A stretch of DNA of 64,000 nucleotides from Liriodendron chinense (Eukaryota; Streptophyta; Magnoliopsida; Magnoliales; Magnoliaceae): the NCBI GenBank assembly GCA_003013855.2, contig ML058342.1:2107120-2171119 (forward strand), given 5' to 3'. The translations under genes and the position numbers were made by a program. Below the pieces are notes generated by a model. The model did no database searches. It was not told the origin of the DNA and saw only the letters and a program-made list of their open reading frames with translations. Within the stretch, counting starts at the first letter, position 1. The number at the start of each line of letters is the position of its first letter. Positions 1-11,341 of this stretch are shown one piece after another.

Positions 1-169
1 TTTGAAATCGCCCATATTTTTAATGGCTAGGATGTTCTCCAGATGTGACTTGTTGGTGGGAAGGAAAGTGCTGCATGTGAAAGTTCACATGCTACAGCGT
101 TGTGAGAACATTTCACTTTTTTTAAGAACAGGAACACGGGCGTGGATTGCCTGCCACAGGGGTGTCACG

Positions 170-885
170 GGAAGTTTCTGCACTCGAAAGCTACGTGGGA
201 CTCACACTGGAGAAATCCACTCCGTCCATCCGTCTGGAAAGCTCATTTTAGTATTTTAAATGGAAAATGAGGAGGATCCAAAACTCAAGTGAGCCACAAG
301 AGAGGAAAACGTGGGTAAGGAAATGCATACATTTGAACCTTCTTCGATCCACATTGATGTTTATATGTAATCAAAATCGTTCATAAGGTCATTCTCACTG
401 GGATGACCTGAAAACATATTAAAATGATTAAAAAATAAAAAAAAATTGAACCTTCTTGGGTCCACATTGATGAAGAGGATCCACTCCGTCCATCCGGTTT
501 GAAAGTTCAAAAATGAAGAGGATCCAAAACTCAAGTGGGCCACAATAGAGGAAAACGTGGGTAAAGAAATGCCTACATTTCAACATTCTTGAGTCCACAT
601 TAATGTTTATATGCCATCAAAATCATTCATAAGGTCATTCCCACTGGTATGACCTGAAAATACACACACACACACACACAAAAGAGAGCCAGATCCAAAA
701 CTTCAGTGGCCTGAAGAATGTTTCAACGGTGATCATTCAATCCCCACTGTTTCCTCTCGTGTGGCAGATGTGAGTTTTGGATCCGTCTCATTTTTTATCC
801 CATTTTATAAAAAGATCTGTAAAAACAGATGGACAGGGTGGATTTCACACAAGCATCAACGTGGGCCCCACGTAGCTTCCGAGCC
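170..885. repeat. Palindromic MITE-like repeat, rearranged copy
   Basis: The left arm has 'atccactccgtccatccg', 'agctcattttag' and 'gagccacaa'. The right arm ends with 'agatggacagggtggatt' and 'gtgggccccac', the inverted counterpart. An inner stretch is repeated: 'gaggatccaaaactcaagtg' occurs near 270 and again near 517, so part of the left arm is duplicated. A short (CA)n run lies at 662-680. No coding capacity is seen. Confidence 0.6.
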
Positions 886-1807
886 CTGGAAATTCCTCCT
901 ACACCCTGTAGCAGGCAATCCGCGTCAGTGCAGACATCTCTGCGCCAGTACATGCGGTAGGGACAATGATCAATCTAAGCCGTCCATCTATCCTATATTT
1001 TAAAAAGTACTCTTTTCCGTACTAAGTGTGGACGATTAACTATTTTTTTACTGGTTATTATTTGTAGGACATTGATCGAATGGCTGCATATTCCGATAAA
1101 TGTTTTTTTTTTTTTTTTTTGTCATTTTTAAATTTTCCTTCCAAAGCACGCAATACTACAAAAAGGCCCCTTTTGATACGTAAATTGCCACGTGTGCGGA
1201 TGGGGACATGGTTGTACCACATTTCAGTGCTATCGTGTCTACCTTATCATCTTCCATTTTTTCTGTAGATAATGCGGATATGCGCAGCGGAGTAGTGGGG
1301 TTCATTTTCAGTGCCACAAGTGGGGCCCACTCTCAGTTTCAATTGATAGGGAAGGTTTGTGTGTTTGGTCCCACTGTGATGGGCAGACAGTGCCATGAAA
1401 ATATCAGATGGTGGAAACCGCCAAAGGATGTCTATTTTCTCAGCTGGATTTTGGCCGCCTTCTCATATCGCTTGTTAACCGTCCGTTTCCAGGTCACGAG
1501 TTCAAGCTATTAGGATTGTACCGTTGAGAAATTTTTGTTGGCAAAGTCCATCCACGGTGGGCCGCACTGATCAATTATCTGGATCACTACAAAATGGCCT
1601 AAATTGGACAACATGCAGACATGCGTATATCATCTCTACGTTTGGATCGAGTATAATGTAATCTACACTATCCCCACGTTGTATAAATGTGAAATCCATT
1701 ACAATTATTTGGCCGTACCTACTAAAGCTAAGCCTTACAAAGAAACTCAGGTGGGCCACACAACGACGTCCGTACATATTGGTCAAGAAGTACCATGGGG
1801 ACTCTGT
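886..1807. other. Intergenic, no gene seen
   Basis: AT-rich sequence with a T run near 1,101-1,121 and short stretches such as 'gtggggcccac' that resemble debris of the MITE family. I see no coding or RNA gene. Confidence 0.5.
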
Positions 1808-2232
1808 TGGACCCACCACAATATTCGCGTGACATCCACTCCGTCCATCGGCTTCGGCAGCTTATGTTAGTACGTCATGACTTAAAAATGAAACATATCC
1901 GAATTTTGATTGGACCACACAGGAACCGTTGAGGATTGAACGCAGACCATTCAAATCTTGGTGGGGAGGTCACAAAACTTTTGTATGATGCTGATATAAT
2001 TGTGTCTTTCATTCATCGTGGTGGATATAACCATACGAAAGGTTCGTATGGAATGTATATATCATAGTGGCTCCCAAAAGAGTTTCATCAGTACTGGGGC
2101 TTTCCATCCCGATTGTTGCGTATGGTGGGACCCACTTGAGTCTTTGACAGGGTTTCATTTTTGGCTCATGTCCTATCATTGGCGATGGACAGAATGGATG
2201 TCACACACAAACATCTCATCGGCCCCACAGAA
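1808..2232. repeat. Palindromic MITE-like repeat
   Basis: Left end 'ggacccaccacaatattcg' followed by 'catccactccgtccatcg'. Right end 'gatggacagaatggatgt' followed by 'catcggccccac'. The ends are diverged inverted repeats. The centre carries the family marks 'ggaccacacagga' and 'ggtgggacccacttgag'. Confidence 0.65.
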
Positions 2233-2324
2233 CTTCCACGCCAACAAGTTGGATGTGTCGAATGAATGCCTACCATCAGCGGCATATCATGCTGGAGAGC
2301 GGATTAGGTGCACTCCGGCTTGTG

Positions 2325-2738
2325 GGGCCCACATTGATATATGTGTAGTGTATCCAAGCTATATATCAATCCGTTTTCTAGATCATGCTAGGGCATGAGA
2401 CCAAAATTGAAGTAAATCCAAATCTCAGGTTGATTGCACCCAAGTAGACACTGGTGATTGACTGTTAAAAACTTACAGTGGGCCACAAAAAGGTTTTGGA
2501 TCAAGCTGATTTTTTTTTCCCTTCATTTGTGTCTGTGTGACTCTATCAACAGTTTGAATGGAAAATAGGCATTTTGATGGAACATAGAATGCTTAATTTT
2601 AATGGTGGGCATTCAATCAGCTACTCTCTCCTGTAGTATGGCCCAGCTGAGATTTGTATCTGCTTCATCTATGATGTCTTGCCCTACAAAACGGATAGAT
2701 ATACTACACATACATCAAGGTGGACCCTACGGTCAACT
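2325..2738. repeat. Palindromic MITE-like repeat
   Basis: Starts with 'ggggcccacattgatata' and ends with 'atacatcaaggtggaccc'. Inner marks include 'aaatctcaggttgattgcac', 'tgtgactctatcaacag' and 'tatggcccagctgagatttg'. The structure is two arms in inverted orientation with no ORF of note. Confidence 0.7.
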
Positions 2739-2969
2739 TCCCACCGTGTTGGGTGAAGCCGGGCCGGACCTAATCGGTCCCCACTCGGGTGGTGTCCTCA
2801 GTTGCCAAGTTGGAAAGACTAAGCAGGGAGCTATCAAACCTATCTTAATTAAGAAATGATCGCTTATAGAGGCTGTATGAGAACTTTCACATGCAACCAT
2901 ATCTTTTGCCGCTGACGTGTCACATGTGTAGAGTATCCCATCTGAGCACGGCTTCGGTGGATCTGTGAT

Positions 2970-3375
2970 TGTGGGGCCCACCATGATGTATCTGCCTTAA
3001 TTCCACACGGTCCATCCATTTTAAAAGCTCATTATAGATCTGGCAAAAATAAGAAGATTCAAATCTCAGGTTGACTACACTACAGGAAACAGTGATGATT
3101 GGCCATTAAAAAACTTTTTGTGGGCTACAAAAGATTTGAATCAAGGTGATATTTGTGTGATCCCTTCATCTAGGTATTTGTGACCTTCTCAACAGGTTGG
3201 ATAGCAAATAAACAATCTAGTGATCAATAGTAGGTATTCAATCACCATTGTTTCCTATGGTGTAGTCCATATATGATTTGGATCTACTTATTTGATTGTG
3301 CTCTAAAACGAGCTTTAAAAACGGATGGACAGTGTGGATGTAAGTCTAATACATCAAGGCGGCCCCACAGTCAAG
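2970..3375. repeat. Palindromic MITE-like repeat
   Basis: Left end 'ggggcccaccatgatgtat' then 'ccacacggtccatccatttt'. Right end 'aaaacggatggacagtgtgg' then 'atacatcaaggcggcccc'. This is one of the best preserved copies, about 400 bp. Confidence 0.75.
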
Positions 3376-3888
3376 GATCTATTGACGGTGGATCCAAGGA
3401 TCCACCAAAGCTTTGCCCTATCAGGTAAAAGAAGTGGGGTGTGATGAAGATGCACATCATGATGATCACTTGGGATGGAGATTAAGCTGGTCCACTCATT
3501 GGGTAGGCCACACCAATACACTAAGCCATACCATCAGCTGTCCAAGATTTTGAAGTTGTAGCCTTCTCGATTAGTTGTCTACCTCATTTTCATATCAAGG
3601 AGTATCCGACCTTATGCACGGATCAGATATTCTACATGTTTGGCATTTTGGTCAGACAGAAATGGCACTACCTAACGTGATTTATATAATAGACCTAACA
3701 CCACATGCACCAAGGTGGGATATTAGTTGATAAATTCATTGGTTAGTGACATCATTAAGACCTTAGCTCCTTTGTCAGAAGCTTTTTTCTATAGCCTTCT
3801 AGCATTGTTTGGATTTTCTGGACGAAAATACTCATTTGCTTAGCCATCTCTTCGTATGGTTGTAGCAGAACTCAAAAGTCGAAAGGGC
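3376..3888. other. Intergenic, no gene seen
   Basis: AT-rich non-coding sequence between two repeats. I see no ORF, RNA gene or clear repeat end. Confidence 0.5.
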
Positions 3889-4823
3889 TTTTTAAGAATG
3901 AGGGTGTGGGCTCACTAAATCAATGATCGGGACCATTCCTTGACCGATCTGATCCATTTACTTTAATCGGTCAGTCATGAACTTACAGTAGGGTCATTTA
4001 AAAAAAATTAAAGCTTTTCTGTGGCCCATACTTGCATTAACGCTATGAGTTCATTTCAATTTGTTTCTTCTAGTGTGGTCCATTAGTGATGAGTTTTGCC
4101 CTCAAACTTGGATAGATGACATGAAATTAAAATATCATTCACGTGGATGACTTGAATTTACTCCAAGACTATCCAGTGGGCCCCACATAAGACGTGGGAT
4201 GGGTTCAATAGATGCGTCCTTTGCGTCAACAAGTACAAGATCATCCAAATTGGACATGTAATGAGGGAGTTTGACTGTTTTCATTGAATTTGCGAATAAC
4301 AGTAAGTATTAACGAAAGACAGTGACTTTGAGTTCACTTTTAAAAAATCAAATGGTGTCCAAATGAAGTGATTCTAAAGCTATATGAAAGTTTATCAAAT
4401 TACCTTTCCAACAAGTACAAGATCACCAAAATCGGACATGTACCGAGGGAGTTATGACCATTTTCATCGATACACACCAACCATGGCAAGGGAACCACAT
4501 TTTAAATTCATCCACATCTTATGTGGGGTCCACCTTGGTTGTCTTGAAGTAAATTCATTCCTTTCATATGTAAGTGGTTTAATTTCATGTCATCAACATA
4601 CATTTAAGGGCAAAACCTATCACAAATGGATTACAATGGAAGAAACAGTTCAGAATTAACATGTAGTATTAGTGGAGTTGTAAGCTACAGAGACCTTTAA
4701 AAGAAAATCGTAAAAACCTTTTCGCGAGTTCACGGTCGTCTGATTAAAATAAATGGATCAGATCAACTATGGGGTGAGCCAAATCCCTATTTTTAGTGGG
4801 GCCCACGCCCTTCTTAAAAAAAT
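3889..4823. repeat. Fold-back (long inverted repeat) element
   Basis: The left end 'tttttaagaatgagggtgtg' is the reverse complement of 'gcccacgcccttcttaaaaa' at the right end. Deeper inside, 'gatctgatccatttac' (about 3,947) pairs with 'aaatggatcagatc' (about 4,751). 'gggccccacataagacgtgg' (about 4,180) pairs with 'catcttatgtggggtcc' (about 4,515). The loop holds a direct repeat of about 60 bp (4,228 and 4,408) beginning 'caacaagtacaagatca'. I could not fix a target duplication, so the exact ends are uncertain. Confidence 0.65.
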
Positions 4824-4929
4824 TTCTCCTTCCAAGAATGTGACATGAGAGTCCGAGAGCAGTTGGCACCCACAAGGCAGATCATTGGACGCTCGTTGCC
4901 TGCCACACCCCTATGCTCAAAAGCTGGCT

Positions 4930-5352
4930 GAGCCACCATAATATTTGTGAGAAATCAAATAGCTCATCCGTTTTTTTCAGCTCATATTAAGACATCAACC
5001 TAAAAATGTGACAGATCGAAACCTCAATGGGGCCACATGATAGGATAACGTGAGGAGGAAAATGACTACCGTTGAAACTTTCCTAAGGCCCCTGTGATGT
5101 CTATATCCCCGTAAACCATTTATAAGGTCACTCCGATTGGGATAGATGAACTGAAAACATAAAAATATTAGCCTGATTCAAAACTGTTATGCCCCCACGG
5201 ATGTTACAGTGGGTAGACGTTCAATCCTCACTTTTTCCTTGTCGTGTGGCCTGGATATGCCTCATTTTTCTTGCTCATGTCATAGCATTGAGATGGCAAA
5301 ACGGATGTACGGAGTGGATTTCTCACAAATATCCCGGTGGGCCCCACCTAGC
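4930..5352. repeat. Palindromic MITE-like repeat
   Basis: Left part 'gccaccataatatttgtgag' with 'tcatccgtttttttcagctc'. Right part 'aaacggatgtacggagtgg' with 'atcccggtgggccccacc'. Middle marks are those of the family ('cctcaatggggccacatga'). Confidence 0.65.
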
Positions 5353-5514
5353 TTCGGAGGACGGCAGTCAATTACCTCACAGATCATCGGCCCAAGGAGC
5401 AGTGGAGGAGCTATCAGGTAGGCCACACATTAAAAAAAAAAAAAAAAAAAGGACAGCTGACCCGCTTGTGTTAGTTGGGAGCGGATTAGGTGAGACCCCG
5501 GGTCCACCAAGGTG

Positions 5515-5978
5515 GGTGGGACCCCTGACGGTGGGGCTCACAGTGATGTATGTGTCTTAAATCCACACCATCTAACCATTTTGAAAAATCACTTTAGGAT
5601 GTGATACCAAAAATGAAGCTGACTCAAATCTTAGGTGAACCACACCATAGAAACAGTCGTGGTTGAATATCTACCATTGAAAACTTCATGGATTTCACCG
5701 GGATGTTTATTTGCCATTATTTTCCATCCAACCTGTTGATAAGGTCACAAACATCTAGATGAAGAGACCACATAAATAGCATCTTGATCCAAAGCTTTTG
5801 TGGCCCACAGGAAGTTTTTAATGGTCAATCAGCACGGTTTCCTGTACTATGGTCCATCTGGGATTTAAAACTGATTCATTTTTGAATCATGCCTAACATG
5901 AACTTTCAATACGGATGGACGGCATGGATTTAGTCACATACATCACAGTGGCCCCAAAGTCAGGGGTCCCACCCACCT
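5515..5978. repeat. Palindromic MITE-like repeat
   Basis: Begins 'ggtggggctcacagtgatgt' and ends 'catcacagtggccccaaag' followed by 'ggggtcccacccacc'. Flanking sequences 'gggtccaccaaggtgggtgg' and 'cccacctcggtggatccggg' are also inverted, so the true element may extend some 30 bp further on both sides. Confidence 0.7.
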
Positions 5979-7807
5979 CGGTGGATCCGGGGTCTCACCT
6001 AATCCTTTCACGTTTAATAGGTGGGCGGCTAACAAACCTTGCGGGAGGTTTGCTAGGCCCACGCGCGTGCATGAGATACCATCTACATTATTCTCGCCTC
6101 CAGATGTGCCACCATGGCAGGCAGGTACAAAATCCAATCCGTCCATCGGTTATATTTGACAATGAAGATGCTCTCATATGCTTATGAGCATGATTCGATC
6201 ATTAGATGAGGCATGATGTTAAAAACAGATGAACAGATTAGAAGACTTTGGTCAACATTTTCAGCCACACATTAATTTTGTAAATTGTAGCCCATATGAA
6301 TAATGAATTAGCTTTATTTTTGGTCCATGACATTAAAAAAGGGTCAACCTCATGATGGATGGATTAGATCTGATATCTTATCCCATTCTGGTGCACGTGG
6401 ATTCTACCTGAACTTCCCTCTACACGCATGTAGGCTTAGCAAAGTCCTCTCCCGATGATTCGGTGAATGGCCAAGCAAAAGCCAGAAGGGGCGAGTCTCT
6501 TTCCCCTTCCGTATTTCTCTAATTTATTTTTTTCTTTAAGATGTACGATGGGATGTACTCGCGAGTCTCTTGGATATCAGGTTCGCGAGACTTTAGTGAA
6601 ATCAGAACGGTTGATATTGTGGGCCATCCACGTGAAGGGGAAATAGCTCAAAGATGAGAGAAATATGACCATCTTAGCCATCACTTTATTGGCCAGAATG
6701 AAAATGAGCAGTGATCCACTTTCAATCAGCAAAAAAAATTCCCCAATCCAATCCATAGAACTGCCGACTCAACATGGCTGCCTGATCAACGGCTCCATCT
6801 CCTTCTGGCCCTCATTTGGACCGTTTGATTTGACCTACATGTACGCCCACGTAGCACCTCTCATTTTTTCTTAAAATAATGTATAACTTTATAAATTTAA
6901 AAAACTCCACCCTATAATTGGAGAGATGCACACATCCAATGGGTTGGACTATAAGTTTCTGTCCAGTAGCCGATAACTTCCAATCTATCATTTCATTAAA
7001 ATCCACCACATCCAATAGGTTTACCACATCAAGAGAATCATCTTCTGGAAAAATCAGCTAGATCCACTCATCTGGAAAATCACACGCTTATTTTTCTCTT
7101 CATCATCGGTTCTACATTCTTTTATATGGTATATCTCACCTGATGAGCGGATGGGGCTGTTAGTTTCGCAAGATGATTATCATGATGAGGCCTACATATT
7201 AGACGGTGTGGATGTCACATGAACATGATAGATTGGATGATAACTGCAGCTTGGACAGTATGTCATCTTCCAACCGATTGGTTGCATGAATTTCTCCTAA
7301 AATAGATAATTATTTTAATTAATTGAGAAGAAAATGCAAACGATACTCGAGACATGCCCCACATGCTTGCATGTGCGAGACACCCATCATTGATATGTTT
7401 GGCACGATCTTATTCGTGACGTGACCCAAAAATCATGGTAGATTATTTATCAGGTGGGCCACATCAACATGTGTATGGAAAATGAAAGGTTGAAAACAAA
7501 CAAACTGTCCAGCGCACACATGTATGGCCAGCCTAATGAGACTGATTCTCGGTACGTAGAACATGCAGATGATCAGTCTGTCTGATGAATGGCATGGATC
7601 GAGTCATCCAAAATACCATGGATGGCTCTTGCTCAAAACTCATGATCTACATTTGAAGATCCTAACCGTAGGATAGTTCGTGTTCTCTTCATCGACTGTA
7701 TATGGCGCATGTACTGTACGGAGCGGATTAGGTGGATCACACCTGTCTGTTGAGTAAGATTCGTCGGTTGTCCATTGATACTAACAGTGTGGTCCAGGTG
7801 ATATTCT

Positions 7808-7846
<39 letters not shown>

Positions 7847-7854
7847 CAAATCTC
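5979..7854. other. Non-coding repeat-rich interval
   Basis: About 1.9 kb without a credible gene. It contains scattered phrases of the MITE family (for example near 6,120-6,160 and 7,170-7,215) and ends in a poly-G run. I see no protein similarity in any frame. Confidence 0.45.
7808..7844. repeat. Poly-G tract (37 G)
   Basis: An uninterrupted run of 37 G on the plus strand. Its length is probably unstable, and may be inexact in the assembly. It sits directly beside the left end of a MITE copy. Confidence 0.9.
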
Positions 7855-8295
7855 TGTAGGACCCACCATGATGTATGTGTTTTATCCATGCCGTCCATCC
7901 ATTTTCCATGTGATTTTAAGGCATGAGCCCAAAAATGAGACAGAGACAAATCTCAGGTGGACCACACCACAGGAAAAAAGTGAGAATTTACGTATACCGT
8001 TGAAAACTTTTTGGGGCCATAGAAGTTTGGTATCAAGGTGATATTTGTTTTTTCTATTCATCTAGGTCTATGTGACCTTATCAACAGTTTGGATGGAAAA
8101 TAAACCCTACAGGCCACAGTGGGCCCTATGAAGATTTTAATGGTGGACATTCAATCCCCACTGTTTACCTGTGGTGTGGTCCACCTGAGATCTATAGCTA
8201 TTTCATTTTTGGTATATTGCCTTAAAATCATATGTTAAAATTGTTTGACGGCGTGGATTAAACACAGACATCATGGTGAGGCCCACAGATCTTTG
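7855..8295. repeat. Palindromic MITE-like repeat
   Basis: Left end 'aggacccaccatgatgtatg' with 'gccgtccatccattttcc'. Right end 'gacggcgtggattaaacac' with 'catcatggtgaggccca'. Inner marks are 'ctcaggtggaccacaccaca' and 'tgtggtgtggtccacctgag', which pair with each other. This is a near-canonical copy. Confidence 0.8.
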
Positions 8296-8504
8296 AAACC
8301 ACCCCTTATGCTCGTCCCGCTGGGATTAGCAGATCCGCGCCCGATGATGGGGCTTATCGTTTTCGTGGTAGCGGCTCCCAACGCAAGTGGTGTAATTGGC
8401 GGGAAAGATTTTACTAGTGGTACATTGAATTTTTCATGGCATAATCCATCGGGTAGAGCGGATTAGTTACGACCCCGTCCTCACCTAACACCGTGCGACC
8501 CTGA

Positions 8505-8945
8505 CAGTGGGACCCACATTGATGTATGTATTTTATATCCACTCCGTCCGTACATTTTTCCAGCTCATTTTAGGGAATTAATCCAAAAACAAAGAAGATC
8601 AAAACTTCATGTGGACCACACAACAGGAAACAGTGGTAAATGACAATTACAAGCTTTTCATTGCAAAAAAAAGCTTTGGATCAATTTGATATTTATTTTT
8701 ATTCCTTCATCCAGGTCTGTATAACCTTATCACGAGGTTGGATGGAAAATAAACATTACGTTGGTCATTACTATGCGCCCTAGGAAGATTTTAATGGTAA
8801 GTGCTCAATCACCCATTTTCCCATGATATGGTCCACCTGAGATTTAAATCTGACTTTTAGATCGAGCTCTAAAATGATCTCTAAAAAAAGGATGGACCAC
8901 ATGGATGTACAATAAATATACTAAGGTGGGCCCCACGGTCAAGGC
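8505..8945. repeat. Palindromic MITE-like repeat
   Basis: Left end 'gtgggacccacattgatgta' with 'ctccgtccgtacatttttcc'. Right end 'aggatggaccacatggatgt' with 'ctaaggtgggccccacgg'. Same internal layout as the copy at 7,855. Confidence 0.78.
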
Positions 8946-9384
8946 CTAACAGTGTTGGGTTAGGCCATGCCCTCATCTAATCCGCTCCCCATTCCACTGA
9001 CAGTGTTGTATGGATGACTGAACCTGTCAGAATAGATAACCTGTATATGCTTCACAAAAATAAGGGAACATATATTATAAGATTACTTTCTGTCATACAC
9101 TTTTTTCTTTTATTGTATGTTCTTAGTATCCGGACAGACGATCCACCTAAATTCATTAAAATATTCCTATCTGCTTCTAGTTGCCTGTAATATAATAGCC
9201 GTGGATTTTTCTTTATGCAATCGAGGAGTGGGCCATGTGCCTGTATCAGGACTTTATCGGGGACTGTTGGGTTTGCCATTTCAACCACAGTTTAAAAACT
9301 CGAAAACTCGACTCTGTCGCGGCATTCGTCCGGGGTACTCGGATTGCATCCTGGCCGGGCGTATTACTGTTAGGGCAGATCTAT

Positions 9385-9535
9385 GGAGGGGCCCACCGTG
9401 ATGTAACTGTTTATCTACTCTGCAGTGATAACCCTCAACTGGACCACACCACAAATGATTCTTGCATTTAATGCTTTGTGCATTTCGCAACCCAAGTTTA
9501 CTATTTGGTGTGGTCCACTTGAGCCTTGGCAACGC
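9385..9535. repeat. Internally deleted MITE-like repeat
   Basis: Starts 'aggggcccaccgtgatgtaa' and keeps 'ctggaccacaccacaa' paired with 'ttggtgtggtccacttgag'. Only about 150 bp remain, so most of both arms is lost. Flanks 8,946-9,384 show nothing else identifiable. Confidence 0.55.
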
Positions 9536-9569
9536 TCTAGTGAATATAAATTAAAAAATTTGAGATTAG

Positions 9570-10158
<589 letters not shown>

Positions 10159-10191
10159 CATAATTATTAGTATTTTCGAAAAAAGAAAGCT

Positions 10192-10258
10192 TTGTTGGTA
10201 GAGAGAGTGCTCTTGATGAATAGAGGTTGTGGGCTCAACTTTCGGCACTCCCATTTGT
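10192..10258 (+). other. tRNA-like fragment, possible SINE head
   Basis: The stretch 'tggtagagagagtgctc' resembles a tRNA A box, and 'gtgggctcaacttt' some 40 bp later resembles a B box. No poly-A tail or target duplication was recognised, so this may be coincidence or a decayed SINE. Confidence 0.25.
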
Positions 10259-10299
10259 TCTTTATTAATTAAAAGCCTCCCTCATCGGGCAGCATGCAT

Positions 10300-10788
10300 G
10301 CATTGACAAATAGTCTTAACACCTTATGAAAGACTAGGTTATGTCATAATGATGATTTGAAGTGCATGTCAAGAAATGGGACTTTAAATAGAGTTACATG
10401 CAACCACCTAAGCTCATTTTAATATTTTCTCTAAAAATGAGTCACTTTAATACCGAGAAAGTAATGAAGACTTTAAAGTCTTTTACAACAAATACCAAAC
10501 TAAGATGAGGGATGGACTATTCAAAAAGATGCAAATTTATTACCCTTCACAATAATATCATCTACATAGAGTAGTAAGAGGAATCGATATGTTATTGTTT
10601 TTTAGGATAAACAAGCTCAGGAGGTTACTTCATATAAATAAGTTCTTCGAGAAAGTTGTGTCGAAATGCATTTTTAACATCAAGTTGCTTAATCGGTTAA
10701 TGCTTGACATGGGCTACTATGAGCACAATAAGAATACTAATTGGCTTAATAACAAGACTAAACATCTTAGAAAATCTACACCAGCATC
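10300..10788 (-). pseudogene. Ty1-copia reverse transcriptase, decayed (distal part)
   Basis: On the minus strand the frames give LLLLYVDDIIVKGN, the copia RT active-site block (YVDD, around 10,550-10,590). Upstream is a segment like the copia LDVKNAF motif (around 10,670-10,700) and downstream SLHYFLGIKV (around 10,440-10,470). Stops and frameshifts interrupt it and part of the RT between LDVKNAF and YVDD is missing. It continues at 10,992-11,081 and 18,054-18,610 after removal of a SINE and a LINE. Confidence 0.8.
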
Positions 10789-10800
10789 TTGGTTATACTC

Positions 10801-10991
10801 AAACCTAGGTCCATAGCTAAAGTGGCAGACTGAGTGAAGATAGCCTCATTTCAACACTGAGGTCATGGTATCAATTCCCATAGTGGGGGTGGCTAACATT
10901 GTGATGTGACCAACACGGGTGGGTGGGTGTACTAACAATGGGGTGTGTGAACTAACCCAAAAAAAATAATAATAATAATAAATAATAAATT
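10801..10991 (+). mobile_element. tRNA-derived SINE inserted in copia RT
   Basis: About 190 bp with an A-box-like sequence 'tagctaaagtg' (about 10,815) and a B-box-like 'ggtatcaattccc' (10,867-10,879), some 40 bp apart as in tRNA-derived SINEs. The 3' end is A-rich 'aaaaaaaataataataataa'. It is flanked by a near-perfect target duplication: 'ttggttatactc' at 10,789-10,800 and 'tttgttatactc' at 10,992-11,003. Removing it restores the copia reading order on the minus strand. The family is not recognised. Confidence 0.75.
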
Positions 10992-11081
10992 TTTGTTATA
11001 CTCTTTAGCTAAAAGTTGAGCCTTAAGTCACTCAAAACTGCCATCGAATTTTAATTTTGTCTTATAAACCTGATGACATGA
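10992..11081 (-). pseudogene. Ty1-copia RT fragment between SINE and LINE
   Basis: The minus strand reads VYKTKLKFDGSFE then a stop, then LKAQLLAKEYN. This corresponds to the conserved copia RT block usually written V(F/Y)K.K...DG...KARLVAKGY. It is upstream in the same gene as the fragment at 10,300-10,788, and is cut at about 11,082 by the LINE insertion. Confidence 0.75.
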
Positions 11082-11084
11082 GTT

Positions 11085-11296
11085 AAGCATTTCATCATAC
11101 GGATGAGGGGCACTTCCTTATTTTCTACTACTCCCACAAGAACAAACCCCAATTCTTGGATTTTCACATCTGCTTCAGCTGGATTTACTCTGACAGATAT
11201 CCTCCAAAGGATCTGCAATTGGCACATCATGAATGAGTCTGATTGGTGCTTCATGAGGTCTATCCCTTCTACATTCATGGATTCCTTTAGTGAAAT
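11085..11296 (-). repeat. Inverted copy of LINE ORF1 segment
   Basis: This stretch, read on the minus strand, matches 11,768-11,970 on the plus strand (the DUF4283-like part of ORF1). It differs at roughly one base in ten by eye and has a 2-bp length difference. Homology stops sharply near 11,082 and 11,296. It lies between the copia target and the direct LINE 5' part. Confidence 0.8.
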
Positions 11297-11341
11297 CTTC
11301 TATAGATGGCAGTGGCTGTAGAGAGCTATGTTTGACAGCAA

